Assembly (NCBI RefSeq): GCF_932526225.1
Contig: NC_064035.1
Coordinates: 8,419,296-8,483,295, forward strand
Reading direction: 5' to 3'
Length of the DNA: 64,000 bases
Source: Nematostella vectensis
Lineage: Eukaryota > Cnidaria > Anthozoa > Actiniaria > Edwardsiidae
The notes under the pieces were generated by a model. It was given only the letters and a program-made list of their open reading frames with translations, did no database searches and was not told where the DNA came from. A program made the translations under genes and the position numbers. Below, piece by piece: positions 25,501-31,797 of the stretch (the first letter of the stretch is position 1; each line of letters starts with the position of its first letter).

Positions 25501-26434
25501 TCGATGATTATACTTGAACTACTTGGGGGCTAATCCCATTCTTTAAAGTATTTAAAAAGAAAGTATGTGAGAATACAGGCAGCAGCTAGATGGATCCCGG
25601 TCAGTGTCTGGGGATTAATCACCAGATAAAAAAGGTCAACTAAGATAGTCATGTGTAATAGGGGTGAAATAAAGCAAATGATTATTAATCCGAATACTAT
25701 GTAGTAGAAGTTATAACACGGTATATGTATTTGATATTCAAGAAGTTATTTGTTTAGTTTATATGTGTCAAGTCGAGTCAAGTGTCAACAAGTGAATAAC
25801 ATAATATAAAAAAACACAACTAAAAATAATGTATATGTCAAGATGCTTTGCTGATCATCCATGGTCCAGCATTAGCTAACAAGCGATTCATTCACGGTTA
25901 TCATAAGGTAACTGTGGGTACCCCGTGAAAATATTTTTCTTACTTCGGAAATACTTGACTGATCATCTAGGACCAGATATCAGGTAAACTCAGACAACAA
26001 GTAATTAGCGTCCCTTCACGGTTGTTATTATAAGGTGTCTATGGGTAACCATGAAAATATTTCTCGAAGGTAAGAATAAGTCAGGCCAATTAGATATCGA
26101 AGTTACAGTCTATAAATGTATGTATGTACACATCGAAGGGTATATCTGTGATTCACATATAACAAAGCACATGGAAACTCGCACTAGACAAGCCTCGCAT
26201 TTTCCTAGAGGTGACCTTAGAAACACTTCAAAAACACATTACTGTACACACGACTGATAAATAAAAAAGTCCCAAACAAGTCTACAATCGTGACATACGA
26301 ACACCGCTGTTTAAACAAAACGACACTTCATTGGCGCCATGAAAGCTTGAAGATGTGTATTGCTTACCTTGTCCATTGAGACCGGGCAGGAGAACTCCAA
26401 GAAAAAGAGAGATTGCTACGACCAGAGCATCCAT
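1253..26434 (-). CDS. Giant secreted WAP + multi-VWA protein gene (gene level, 3' end outside window)
   Basis: Twenty-two coding exons on the minus strand join in one frame: signal peptide 26434-26368, WAP 25224-25078, then 19 VWA domains down to position 1253. All junctions have GT and AG, and all phases agree; the exons sum to 10,815 nt, 3,605 codons. The product has an N-terminal signal peptide, so it should be extracellular or in the mesoglea. Long VWA tandem arrays are known from collagen VI chains and matrilin-like matrix proteins, where they bind collagen and other matrix partners; no collagen Gly-x-y repeat is seen inside the window, but the 3' end is missing. Linkers between domains are only about 5-15 residues. 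A collagen VI-like chain, a matrix adaptor or a cell-surface adhesin are all possible. Exon structure is strong; function is inference. Confidence 0.9.
1850..2407 (-). CDS. VWA domain 18 exon
   Basis: A 558-nt phase 1-1 exon. First strand ADILFLVDNSDFVT, Arg at the Thr position (GSRRLDLAI), Asp loop VFAKG. It ends in Arg-Lys-Ile-Gly before donor ATAG/GTAATC, the same kind of ending as other units. Confidence 0.91.
2646..3215 (-). CDS. VWA domain 17 exon
   Basis: A 570-nt phase 1-1 exon. First strand TDLIILADSSNGIT, Arg at the Thr position (GLRRLDSAV), Asp loop IVAGP. Acceptor TTTTTAG; donor ATTG/GTAGGT. Confidence 0.91.
3216..4755 (-). other. Intron between VWA 16 and 17
   Basis: A 1.5-kb non-coding stretch, AT-rich. 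No exon-like frame with splice signals was found. It holds the fold-back repeat at 4200-4292; nothing else was recognised. Confidence 0.7.
4200..4292. repeat. Fold-back element
   Basis: The two halves are imperfect inverted repeats: CATGGAAAGTG at the left pairs with CACTTTCCATG at the right, and TTTTTATTCAC pairs with GTGAATAAAAA near the centre. Small non-autonomous hairpin elements look like this. Family unknown. Confidence 0.7.
4756..5325 (-). CDS. VWA domain 16 exon
   Basis: A 570-nt phase 1-1 exon. First strand ADVVFVLDSSSSVT keeps Asp-x-Ser-x-Ser; Arg at the Thr position (GVRRLDRAL); Asp loop FVTGR. The donor is TTAG/GTCAGT. A 1.5-kb intron follows. Confidence 0.92.
5607..6170 (-). 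CDS. VWA domain 15 exon
   Basis: A 564-nt phase 1-1 exon. First strand SDVVFLIDSSSFVN, Arg-Asp in place of Arg-Arg (GDRDIHSAL), Asp loop LLIGD. An in-frame stop follows a few bases later, so this could look like the gene end; the donor AAAA/GTTAGT gives exactly the phase needed by domain 16, so it is read as a normal internal exon. Confidence 0.87.
6325..6894 (-). CDS. VWA domain 14 exon
   Basis: A 570-nt phase 1-1 exon. First strand TDIVFMVDSSTSVD keeps Asp-x-Ser-x-Ser; Arg at the Thr position (GQRRMDKAL); Asp loop LITSG. The intron before it is short (86 bp). Confidence 0.92.
6981..7547 (-). CDS. VWA domain 13 exon
   Basis: A 567-nt phase 1-1 exon. First strand ADIVFIMDASVRGR, Arg at the Thr position (GPRRIDKGL), Asp loop LTAGR. 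The exon starts with an acidic linker (Glu-Glu-Asn-Asp-Pro-Glu-Glu). Its donor is GCGA/GTAAGC. Confidence 0.9.
7680..8246 (-). CDS. VWA domain 12 exon
   Basis: A 567-nt phase 1-1 exon. First strand LEIVFLIDGSATVT, Arg at the Thr position (GERRFDTAL), Asp loop LTTGA. The open frame extends 169 bp upstream into the intron, but a good acceptor (TTTTCTTGCAG) and the shared phase place the exon start at 8246. Confidence 0.92.
8602..9171 (-). CDS. VWA domain 11 exon
   Basis: A 570-nt phase 1-1 exon. First strand ADIVFVVDNSFQVN, Arg at the Thr position (FYRRLEMAV), Asp loop LLVGKG. One of the more divergent domains; Leu-Glu replaces the usual hydrophobic-Asp after the Arg pair. Confidence 0.92.
9307..9894 (-). 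CDS. VWA domain 10 exon
   Basis: A 588-nt phase 1-1 exon, the longest unit. First strand GDVIILLDSSDTIS, Arg at the Thr position (GPRRIDTAL), Asp loop VTATN. The acceptor is TTTGTTTACAG; the donor is CCAG/GTATGT. Confidence 0.92.
9988..10569 (-). CDS. VWA domain 9 exon
   Basis: A 582-nt phase 1-1 exon. First strand ADVIFLMDSSSSVT keeps Asp-x-Ser-x-Ser, but the Thr is Arg (GYRRMGGAL) and the Asp loop is LTAGR. The donor is ACAA/GTAAGT. An open frame continues through the 93-bp intron into domain 10, so an ORF finder fuses the two; the intron has clear donor and acceptor signals. Confidence 0.92.
10687..11262 (-). CDS. VWA domain 8 exon
   Basis: A 576-nt phase 1-1 exon. First strand ADIIFLMDSSSGVS, Arg at the Thr position (GTRRMDFAL), Asp loop LTSGR. 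It is close in sequence to domains 9 and 16, as expected for local exon duplication. Confidence 0.92.
11301..11553. mobile_element. MITE-like element with ~32-bp inverted ends
   Basis: The sequence AAAGCCGCATTGTCACCAGT and the following bases at 11301 recur as the reverse complement ending at about 11552, with few mismatches over about 32 bp. The interior (about 190 bp) has no coding frame. It sits in the intron between VWA domains 7 and 8, which fits a non-autonomous DNA transposon. No target-site duplication could be fixed. Confidence 0.75.
11589..12152 (-). CDS. VWA domain 7 exon
   Basis: A 564-nt phase 1-1 exon. First strand NILFLLDSSSTVT, Arg at the Thr position (GRRRTDVAL), Asp loop VATGP. 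The intron that follows holds a 250-bp inverted-repeat element, and one of its ends starts only about 40 bp past the donor. Confidence 0.92.
12393..12965 (-). CDS. VWA domain 6 exon
   Basis: A 573-nt phase 1-1 exon. First strand LVFLLDSASPV (first MIDAS Ser replaced by Ala), Arg at the Thr position (GARRIDLAL), Asp loop LLVSG. It ends at the donor CCAG/GTAGCT. Confidence 0.92.
13141..13695 (-). CDS. VWA domain 5 exon
   Basis: A 555-nt exon, the shortest complete unit, phase 1-1. The exon begins with Gly-Ala-Pro-Leu-Asp and the first strand is ADIVFLIDSSDEI, with Arg at the Thr position (GKRRTDEAL). The start lies upstream of the first Met in this frame because the exon is entered by splicing after TTAAG. 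Confidence 0.92.
13997..14569 (-). CDS. VWA domain 4 exon
   Basis: A 573-nt phase 1-1 exon. The first strand is VVLVLDGSST; the MIDAS Thr position is Arg (TTRRIGNAL) and the Asp loop reads VVYGG. The donor is AAGG/GTAAGC. The linker to domain 5 is short. Confidence 0.92.
14620..14690 (-). pseudogene. Relic fragment of VWA 3 exon in the next intron
   Basis: The stretch beginning GGTCCAGTTAAGAGAAAAAT and ending near GGATCCTACT closely matches the VWA 3 exon at about 15040-15110 (same order, scattered mismatches). It lies in the intron between VWA 3 and VWA 4, with no splice sites and a broken frame. It reads as a leftover of a partial exon duplication. Confidence 0.75.
14690..14815. repeat. 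Two-copy ~72-bp tandem duplication
   Basis: The sequence from CCTACTGGGGTTAGGTTT through GTGGACCACGCAACTGGA to TTCCGTTGTT occurs twice in a row with few changes. It abuts the VWA 3 exon relic. Confidence 0.75.
14824..15393 (-). CDS. VWA domain 3 exon
   Basis: A 570-nt phase 1-1 exon encoding a full VWA fold (VDVVFLIDSSRHVG at the first strand). MIDAS residues: Asp and first Ser kept, second Ser is His, Thr is Arg in GARNTVKAL, second Asp lost (LLLSG). A 67-bp fragment of this exon recurs in the next intron downstream. Confidence 0.92.
15394..15933 (-). other. Intron between VWA 2 and VWA 3
   Basis: 540 bp without recognisable features apart from its splice sites. Confidence 0.6.
15934..16186 (-). 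CDS. VWA domain 2, second half exon
   Basis: A 253-nt exon starting in phase 0 at Val-Pro-Lys-Ile-Ala and ending in phase 1 (donor ATAG/GTTTGT). It completes domain 2 with strands VPKIAIMLTKG and NLFIIAVGD. The second MIDAS Asp is Lys here (LTKG). The 528-bp intron before it contains a short relic copy of this exon's own start. Confidence 0.88.
16266..16300 (-). pseudogene. Relic copy of the start of VWA 2b exon
   Basis: About 27 bp around TTGTTAGCATTATGGCG match the 5' part of the exon that ends at 16186, with one mismatch. It lies 85 bp upstream (in gene direction) within the same intron, lacks the acceptor, and is out of frame. Confidence 0.6.
16715..17031 (-). CDS. VWA domain 2, first half exon
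   Basis: A 317-nt exon coding for the N-terminal half of the second VWA domain (DVLFLIDSSRG...). Unlike most domains in the array, this one is interrupted: the exon ends in phase 0 after Gly-Arg-Pro with donor CCT/GTGAGT. The MIDAS is degraded (Asp-Ser-Ser-Arg-Gly, and Lys at the Thr position in GSKNVQSAL). Together with the next exon it totals 570 nt, the usual size of one unit. Confidence 0.88.
17032..18645 (-). other. Intron between VWA 1 and VWA 2
   Basis: A 1.6-kb intron. It contains a run of 16 G at 17335-17350, and at about 17638-17665 a half copy of the small hairpin element found complete at 27790. On the plus strand a 49-codon open frame (17971-18120) begins MSSLEDARKGYKF; it has no family match known to me and is not called a gene. 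Confidence 0.6.
18646..19215 (-). CDS. VWA domain 1 exon (intact MIDAS)
   Basis: A 570-nt exon (190 codons), phase 1-1. The metal-ion-dependent adhesion site is complete: Asp-Ser-Ser-Gly-Ser after the first strand (FLMDSSGSIG), Thr in GRTRIDKAL, and Asp in LTDGK. This is the best candidate in the array for cation-dependent ligand binding. The acceptor is preceded by TTTGTATTGCAG, and the donor is CAG/GTAAGG. Confidence 0.93.
19281..24716. repeat. 48-bp minisatellite, ~113 units, 5.4 kb
   Basis: Tandem 48-bp units (core GACACGGCGATGTGTATGGG, then TGTTTAACACATAGGAATGT). Because 48 is a multiple of three, long open frames run through it on both strands with a 16-residue repeat (HRHGDVYGCLTHRNVT); these are not genes. 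Five units are 47 bp long (GATGTGGTGG or GATGTGATGG variants near 20311, 20790, 21605, 23478 and 24246) and break the frames. The array fills most of the intron between the WAP and VWA 1 exons. Confidence 0.97.
24745..25020. repeat. 31-bp minisatellite
   Basis: About six good units of 31 bp (AACAAGGCATAGGCTACCTA then TGTTATATCTG), with decayed units on both sides. It directly follows the 48-bp array and ends about 60 bp from the WAP exon donor. Confidence 0.9.
25078..25224 (-). CDS. Exon 2: WAP (four-disulfide core) domain
   Basis: A 147-nt exon, phase 1 on both sides, encodes 49 residues with the WAP cysteine spacing: a Cys-Pro near the start, a Cys-Asp-Asn-Asp-Cys, a Lys-Cys-Cys, then Gly-Cys and Asn-Cys followed by Val-Val-Pro. 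It has nine cysteines instead of the usual eight; the extra one is the Ser-Cys just before Thr-Cys. WAP domains are small secreted modules found in protease inhibitors and matrix proteins. Here it is N-terminal to the VWA array, separated by a 5.9-kb intron that holds the 48-bp minisatellite. Confidence 0.88.
25225..26367 (-). other. Intron 1 of the WAP/VWA gene with a diverged ~110-bp duplication
   Basis: A 1.1-kb intron. Around 25845-25945 and 25950-26070 two similar segments follow each other (shared CTGATCATC, TTCACGGTT, ATAAGGT, GTGAAAATATTT or ATGAAAATATTT). Nothing coding was seen. Confidence 0.6.
26368..26434 (-). CDS. Exon 1: signal peptide
   Basis: The first exon codes for about 22 residues: Met-Asp, then a hydrophobic core (ALVVAISLFLGVLLPGL), then a likely cleavage near LNGQG. 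It ends in the donor AAG/GTAAGC in phase 1, which matches the WAP exon acceptor. An in-frame Met lies upstream at 26539 but would put 35 mostly polar residues before the hydrophobic stretch, so the inner Met was chosen. The 5' UTR and promoter lie above 26434; no clear TATA box was seen. Confidence 0.75.
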
Positions 26435-27212
26435 ACCACCAATGCTCCGATCGTCCTTCTTCAAGCACGAGAATGCCAGATAGCGTGACAAACGCAGAGG
26501 GTCGTCGGGTCTTCCGTCCAATCCTAGAACATGATACATCCGGCTTCAAGGAACATGGAAGAGCTCGAATGAAATCGATACAGCCCTCGCGACGGTGTCA
26601 TTTACTTTCGTGCGCTTCTCTTGATGACCATCAGAGGTGCACATAGTTCAGCGGATTTGTTAAAATAGCTTTGTTATTTTTATGACAGAAATGGGAGGGC
26701 CATCTGAAAGGAAATGGGCGTATTTATCTTGGCAGACCAGTACAAAATCGCATGGAAAACATTAATACAAAATTCGTCCCATTCTTATTATGACAATTTA
26801 CGGGTTAATCACTCCAAAAATATTATTGAATAACATTCTTATAGCGGGTGTGTTTTGGTATTGGGGCAATGAATATCCACAATAAAACACAATGTTTATT
26901 CAACAGTTCAAGAGGTTCACATGTATAACCTTATTTAGGTTTCCCAACTCATTACACCCTCTGCATAAATCTATGCGATATATATGCCGTGATCTACATG
27001 GAAACAGTTGGAGGCCCTTCATGGGCCAATTTTTGTTGTTATTGTTTTTTAACGCAAAAATGCGGTATGTTTGTATATCCCCTGTGTTTCGTTAGTGTAA
27101 TAGCGCTAGGCCTTTCGTCATAATCGTGTGCCTCAAAAATCCTATATAACCTATATATCCTATAAATAAAGTTTTTAGAAAAAAATTCCCCCAAATTCGT
27201 GTCAGTAATCTA

Positions 27213-27466
27213 AACTGCACCCCGTCCCCACGTATAAATTTGAAAACGCAAAATTTTCTTTACGGATATAGCTATCGTTCGGAACAATTTGAAAACGATG
27301 TCCAGAGTGAAACAATTGAAGACGATACCTTTTCGGACGACGGAAATGTAACTTTTTGAAAGAAGAAGCGATTAACTTTGAGCGCGCGATATGTCTAGTG
27401 GGCAGACGCATATGCTGTAGAGCTTGTAATCGTTCTCGCGTAGTGTCTGCGTGGGGACGGGCCGTT
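27213..27466. mobile_element. Possible small inverted-repeat element
   Basis: ACCCCGTCCCCACG near 27220 is the inverse of CGTGGGGACGGG near 27450, each next to GAAAACGC or CGTTTTCAAA. The spacing of about 250 bp suggests a MITE. Ends and target site are not certain. Confidence 0.5.
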
Positions 27467-27789
27467 TTCAAATAAACGCTTCGTGAGGACGAGGATCTTT
27501 TTGAAAACGGTACAAAATGGGCGGTGCATTCACGAATACAGATGCGTTTAGACGAGGTCTGTGTAGCAAGTTAAAAAGAAAAACCTCACGTGCTCTCTTT
27601 CACTCAAAGTTAAAATAAAAATTTTAAGAAACCCAAACTTTGTGCCTTATTAACGCGAGGACGAAGACAGCTGGTAATTGCTTTCTTGGCAGACGTATGG
27701 CAAACACTTTGCTGTAACGTGTGAAGGGCGTATGACGATGAGTGCGGTCAAAAACTGAAAATTAAACATATCGACAGATGTGTCTTTAG

Positions 27790-27862
27790 GATAGCCTCCC
27801 TTGCAGGCGTTTTAAGGAAGGTCACGACCAGCCTAAACACGCCTGCGAGGGAGGCTATCCTT
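27790..27862. repeat. Hairpin element with ~25-bp arms
   Basis: GGATAGCCTCCCTTGCAGGC at the left is the inverse of GCCTGCGAGGGAGGCTATCC at the right, separated by about 25 bp. A half-length match (ACGCCTGCGAGGGAGGCTAC) occurs at about 17646, so it is a dispersed family. Confidence 0.8.
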
Positions 27863-28361
27863 GGGAGAGATTTGGTCTTACTCCTTCGCGTTGCTCCAGT
27901 CTATGTATCGAAATAGCCAGGCTTACGGTAAAATCTCCTAAATCCCCCTGTAAGTTTTCTAACTCTAGGCAGGCCTCTACATTACTAGAAGAGCTATCGG
28001 TTGAGGAAGATGCCGATTCAGCGCACCTTCTAGCACAAAAGGACGCGAGTAAGCATGAAATGCCGTCCTGATCTTGACGGACACCAGGAAACAGCGCGTG
28101 CGTAAAACCGAACAAGGGCAGGGAGACAGCGTGCGTTGTATTATCCTACCACTGGGAGGGCGGGCGAAGATGTATGGCTGCGTCGATCCTTGACGCAGTA
28201 AAAAGTATAATATTAAAAAACTATTTTACACGAGTACATAAACTCATTTATTACAACCTCATTATAAAAATTATTTACATTTTTAGATCACAAGATCACA
28301 ATATTGTTATCTTATCACAAGATGAAAGTAAAGCGGACTCCACAGGGCTGTAGCCCGTGCC

Positions 28362-28735
28362 TAGTCTAAACTGACTGCGAGTACTTGGTCTAAACTGACT
28401 GCGAGTACCTGGTCTTATCTTCCTGCGAGTACCTGGTCTAAACTGACTGCGAGTACCTGGTCTAAACTGACTGCGAGTACTTGGTCTAAACTGACTGCGA
28501 GTACCTGGTCTAAACTGACTGCGAGTACCTGGCCTAAACTGACTGCGAGTACCTGGTCTAAACTGACTGCGAGTACCTGGTCTAAACTGACTGCGAGTAC
28601 CTGGTCTAAACTGACTGCGAGTACCTGGTCTAAACTGACTGCGAGTACCTGGTCTAAACTGACTGCGAGTACCTGGTATAAACTGACTGCGAGTACCTGG
28701 TCTAAACTGACTGCGAGTACCTGGTCTAAAATGAT
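28362..28735. repeat. 24-bp minisatellite
   Basis: About 15 units of 24 bp (GCGAGTACCTGGTCTAAACT + GACT). The unit length is a multiple of three, giving an open minus-strand frame with the 8-residue repeat RPGTRSQF. Low-complexity repeat; not treated as a gene. Confidence 0.93.
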
Positions 28736-29090
28736 CTATGCAGTACGTGCTCGAATGTCCCATCTCTCTGAAAAGTAAATCACGTGTCAACTTTTCCTCG
28801 ACAAAAAGTAAACTCCTCCATGTAGAGGTTCCCACTCAGCCCAACCAAAGGCGACCCCGCAAAGCGCAATACAGAGCCCCGTTTCCCTTTACGAAGCATG
28901 TGAGGACACACACATGAAAACGAGAATAAGCACGTAACGCAAGCGAGAGAGAACACAATTGCTTTATTGACAAGGACGGCACCAAGAACGGTTTGCGCAC
29001 TCACCAACTGTTTAGTAACGGCGTAGACGTCTGGCATCTGGGACGGCAATTTAGAACAACTAGAACCACGATGCCGTCGCCGTTGAGCGT

Positions 29091-29310
29091 AACGGTACTG
29101 AAACAGGCACTTATCGTATTGGAGCACAAGTGCGTTAGTTCCGTAACGGTACTGAATCAGGCACTTACCGTAATGGAGTACAAGCGCGTTAGTTCCGTAA
29201 CGGTACTGAAACAGGCACTTATCGTAATGGAGCACAAGTGCGTTAGTTCCGTAACGGTACTGAATCAGGCACTTACCGTAATGGAGTACAAGCGCGTTAG
29301 TTCCGTATGG
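29091..29310. repeat. 54-bp minisatellite, alternating dimer
   Basis: Four units of 54 bp starting GTAACGGTACTGAAACAGGC or GTAACGGTACTGAATCAGGC. The two variants alternate (A-B-A-B), so the copied block is a 108-bp dimer. Confidence 0.9.
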
Positions 29311-31277
29311 GTTACATGACGTGACAGGACAAAGCAAAACGTGCTAGACAAGCGCCTACTTGTAATTTCCATTTTAGCGCTCTTCATTGCGGTTGTTCAC
29401 TCACTTCGGTTGAGGTTCATGGGAAATGACAAGCGACCGCTCGCGCATGCGCCCAATGACAAACAGATCTCGAGGGCTTGCGCACTGAAACGGTGATAGG
29501 AATGGCTCTATACATTGCACAATATTCAAGTTTTGACAGATGGAAAAAAAGTCATGAAGGAAATGATTTTTCCCGTTATTACATTGAGCGCAACTAACGC
29601 AGACCTAGTTCGCCTTCACACGCCACATTCATGCGTCGCGCTGTTGCCGAGCCAAATCAAATTTTCTATTGTTATCGACACAATAATATAGGTTCAACGT
29701 TGATTTAGATGTCGCACTAAATATGTCGTGCTTAATAGGTTGCGAGTGTTCAAAGTTGTAAAAGGGAGTTACTATTTTGCACAAAATAAGAAACATTGTA
29801 TTTGATTCGGAGTATCCAAAGCTCAACGTCTAAATCGGTGTCGTGGTTTTGCCGTGCAGCACGACTGGAGCAGCCGCGCCGAACCTTATTAATTCAGACA
29901 GAGAACTGTTTGTGCCCGATCCAAACAATTGCATTCGGTACGGCAAGCGCGACATAACCCTCATAACCCCGCGCGAGGATTCCTTTGGCGAAGAGACACG
30001 GCAAAACTGCGAGGGTAACTGGTAGTCGGATCTAAAAGAACTGCTTTGCATGCCGTGTTAGTTGCGCTTCGTCGCTTGAAATTCCTTGAATTGATGATGG
30101 TCGGGTTCTAGCTTTAGATAAAAAGTTATAGAGGCTCACTAAGGGCTGAGACGAGATGCGCGTGAACTAAGTGGAGACGTGATGGGTAAAACTTAAAAAC
30201 TTTAAAAGACGTTACCTCCGTTTCACACGATCCTGGTCCGACACGAGACAATAGTATCTTCTTTCTTCGACTTACTGAATTTCGTTCTTCCAAATAACTC
30301 GCCGATCTTCGACAGATCTTTTTGAACGTGTTTTGCTTTGCTTTTTCTCTTTCTTCGTTCTTTTCGAGTTTCAAGAGTCTTTAAATCTTCACGATTTTAA
30401 ATCTTCCTCATATTGCGTCACCTTTCACCGATCTTCGACAGATCTATTTGCGCACTTTTTAGGATTATAGCTTCTTTTTTCTCCGTGTCGTTTCTTATTT
30501 CGGGTTTTGTTGAGTCTTCACAAATTCAAATCTTCAAGACATTTTCATATTTTTCTTCGCGCTTGACAAACTTCAAAGGCACTCGAGAGAAACTTTAATT
30601 GCTTCACATTATCTTCGAGTTTCTTCACTTTATTTTCTTACTTGTGGTAACCTGTCTGCAAAAATGAACTTCGTTAAAACTAGCTTGACTATTATACAAA
30701 GCTAATCAACTCAACTGACAGCCTGTCACTAGAACTCTGAATGTTCTATTACTGATAATATACGTACGGGTGCGGGAGAAGCGCAAAACAAGTCATTGCT
30801 AAAAGCTTGGTCAAGGATCATAAAATGTATGACTCACAACACTAGAAGAGTGTGGAAAGTATTTTGATTTACATCCGCTATGGTGTTGATACTTCATCCT
30901 GTTGTACTAAAACTGTTGATCTAAATCTGTAAAACACTGCATTTGCTTAAAATCAAAAACAATACCATCAAAAACCATACACTTGCTGCTCCATGGGAGG
31001 CGACAATGTCATAACTACTGGATCAGATAAACAAACCGTTCATGGTTATATATAGTGCAGGTGAAATTATCAGGCTGATCTACAAGTCTTACACTATTGC
31101 ATCATCTAGTGTATCGTGGGTCCAGCCAATGTGACGTCGCAAACTATGGAGTCGATGAAACTGTGCTCACCAATTCAGATTATACTATGATGGTGTGGGT
31201 GACGCACTGCTCACTAGTAACGACCTGTAGCAGAGAAAACACTCAATTGTCAGATCCATATATTATAAACATAACAT

Positions 31278-31499
31278 AAAAACAAAGCGACATACAGTTA
31301 CATAATGACATAAGGGCAAGAAAAAACAAATCGACAAAACATAGCGACATACAGTAACATAATGGCATAAGGGCAAGAGAAACATATTGACAAATCATAG
31401 CGACATACAGTAACGTAATGGCATAAGGACAAGAGAAACATATCGACAAATCATAGCGACATACAGTAACATAATGGCATAAGGGAACCATATCGACAT
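31278..31499. repeat. 56-bp minisatellite
   Basis: About four units of 56 bp with the core CATAGCGACATACAGTAACA followed by TAATGGCATAAGG. The last unit is shortened. Confidence 0.9.
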
Positions 31500-31797
31500 A
31501 AGCAATAGACAGATATAATAATAAAAAGAGAGATTTGTTAGACCATGGTACTGCTACTACCCAGATAGTGTGTCATTATGTTGGTCTATTATGGCATCAC
31601 TTTTGCAGGAAGTATGGGCTATATGCAGGCGCACTCCCAGGATTGGCCGAGAAAAGGTGCGCAGTCACATGTATCATATTGAAATACAAAAGTCTTTGAA
31701 GATTCCTTAATGAGAAATGACCCTCTTTTTGGCCGCCAGGGGGTGTGGCACCCTGCGCAGCCCCCATGTACGTCTGATATGTTTTTATATTAGTGCA

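Larger units (their letters stand above)
26435..31797. other. Intergenic region between the WAP/VWA gene start and tra2 3' end
   Basis: About 5.4 kb with no gene I can support. It holds several repeats listed separately. At 29843-30025 (plus) there is an uninterrupted 60-codon frame (..DRELFVPDPNNCIRYGK..) with an equally open opposite frame; I do not recognise it. At 27855-28115 (minus) there is an 86-codon frame next to a hairpin element, again unrecognised. CT-rich sequence at about 30230-30620 contains two copies of CCGATCTTCGACAGATCT-like sequence about 130 bp apart. Confidence 0.5.

Noticed and set aside
28296-28835. Minus-strand frame with RPGTRSQF repeats
   Set aside because: It is the 24-bp minisatellite; flanking sequence has no recognisable domain.
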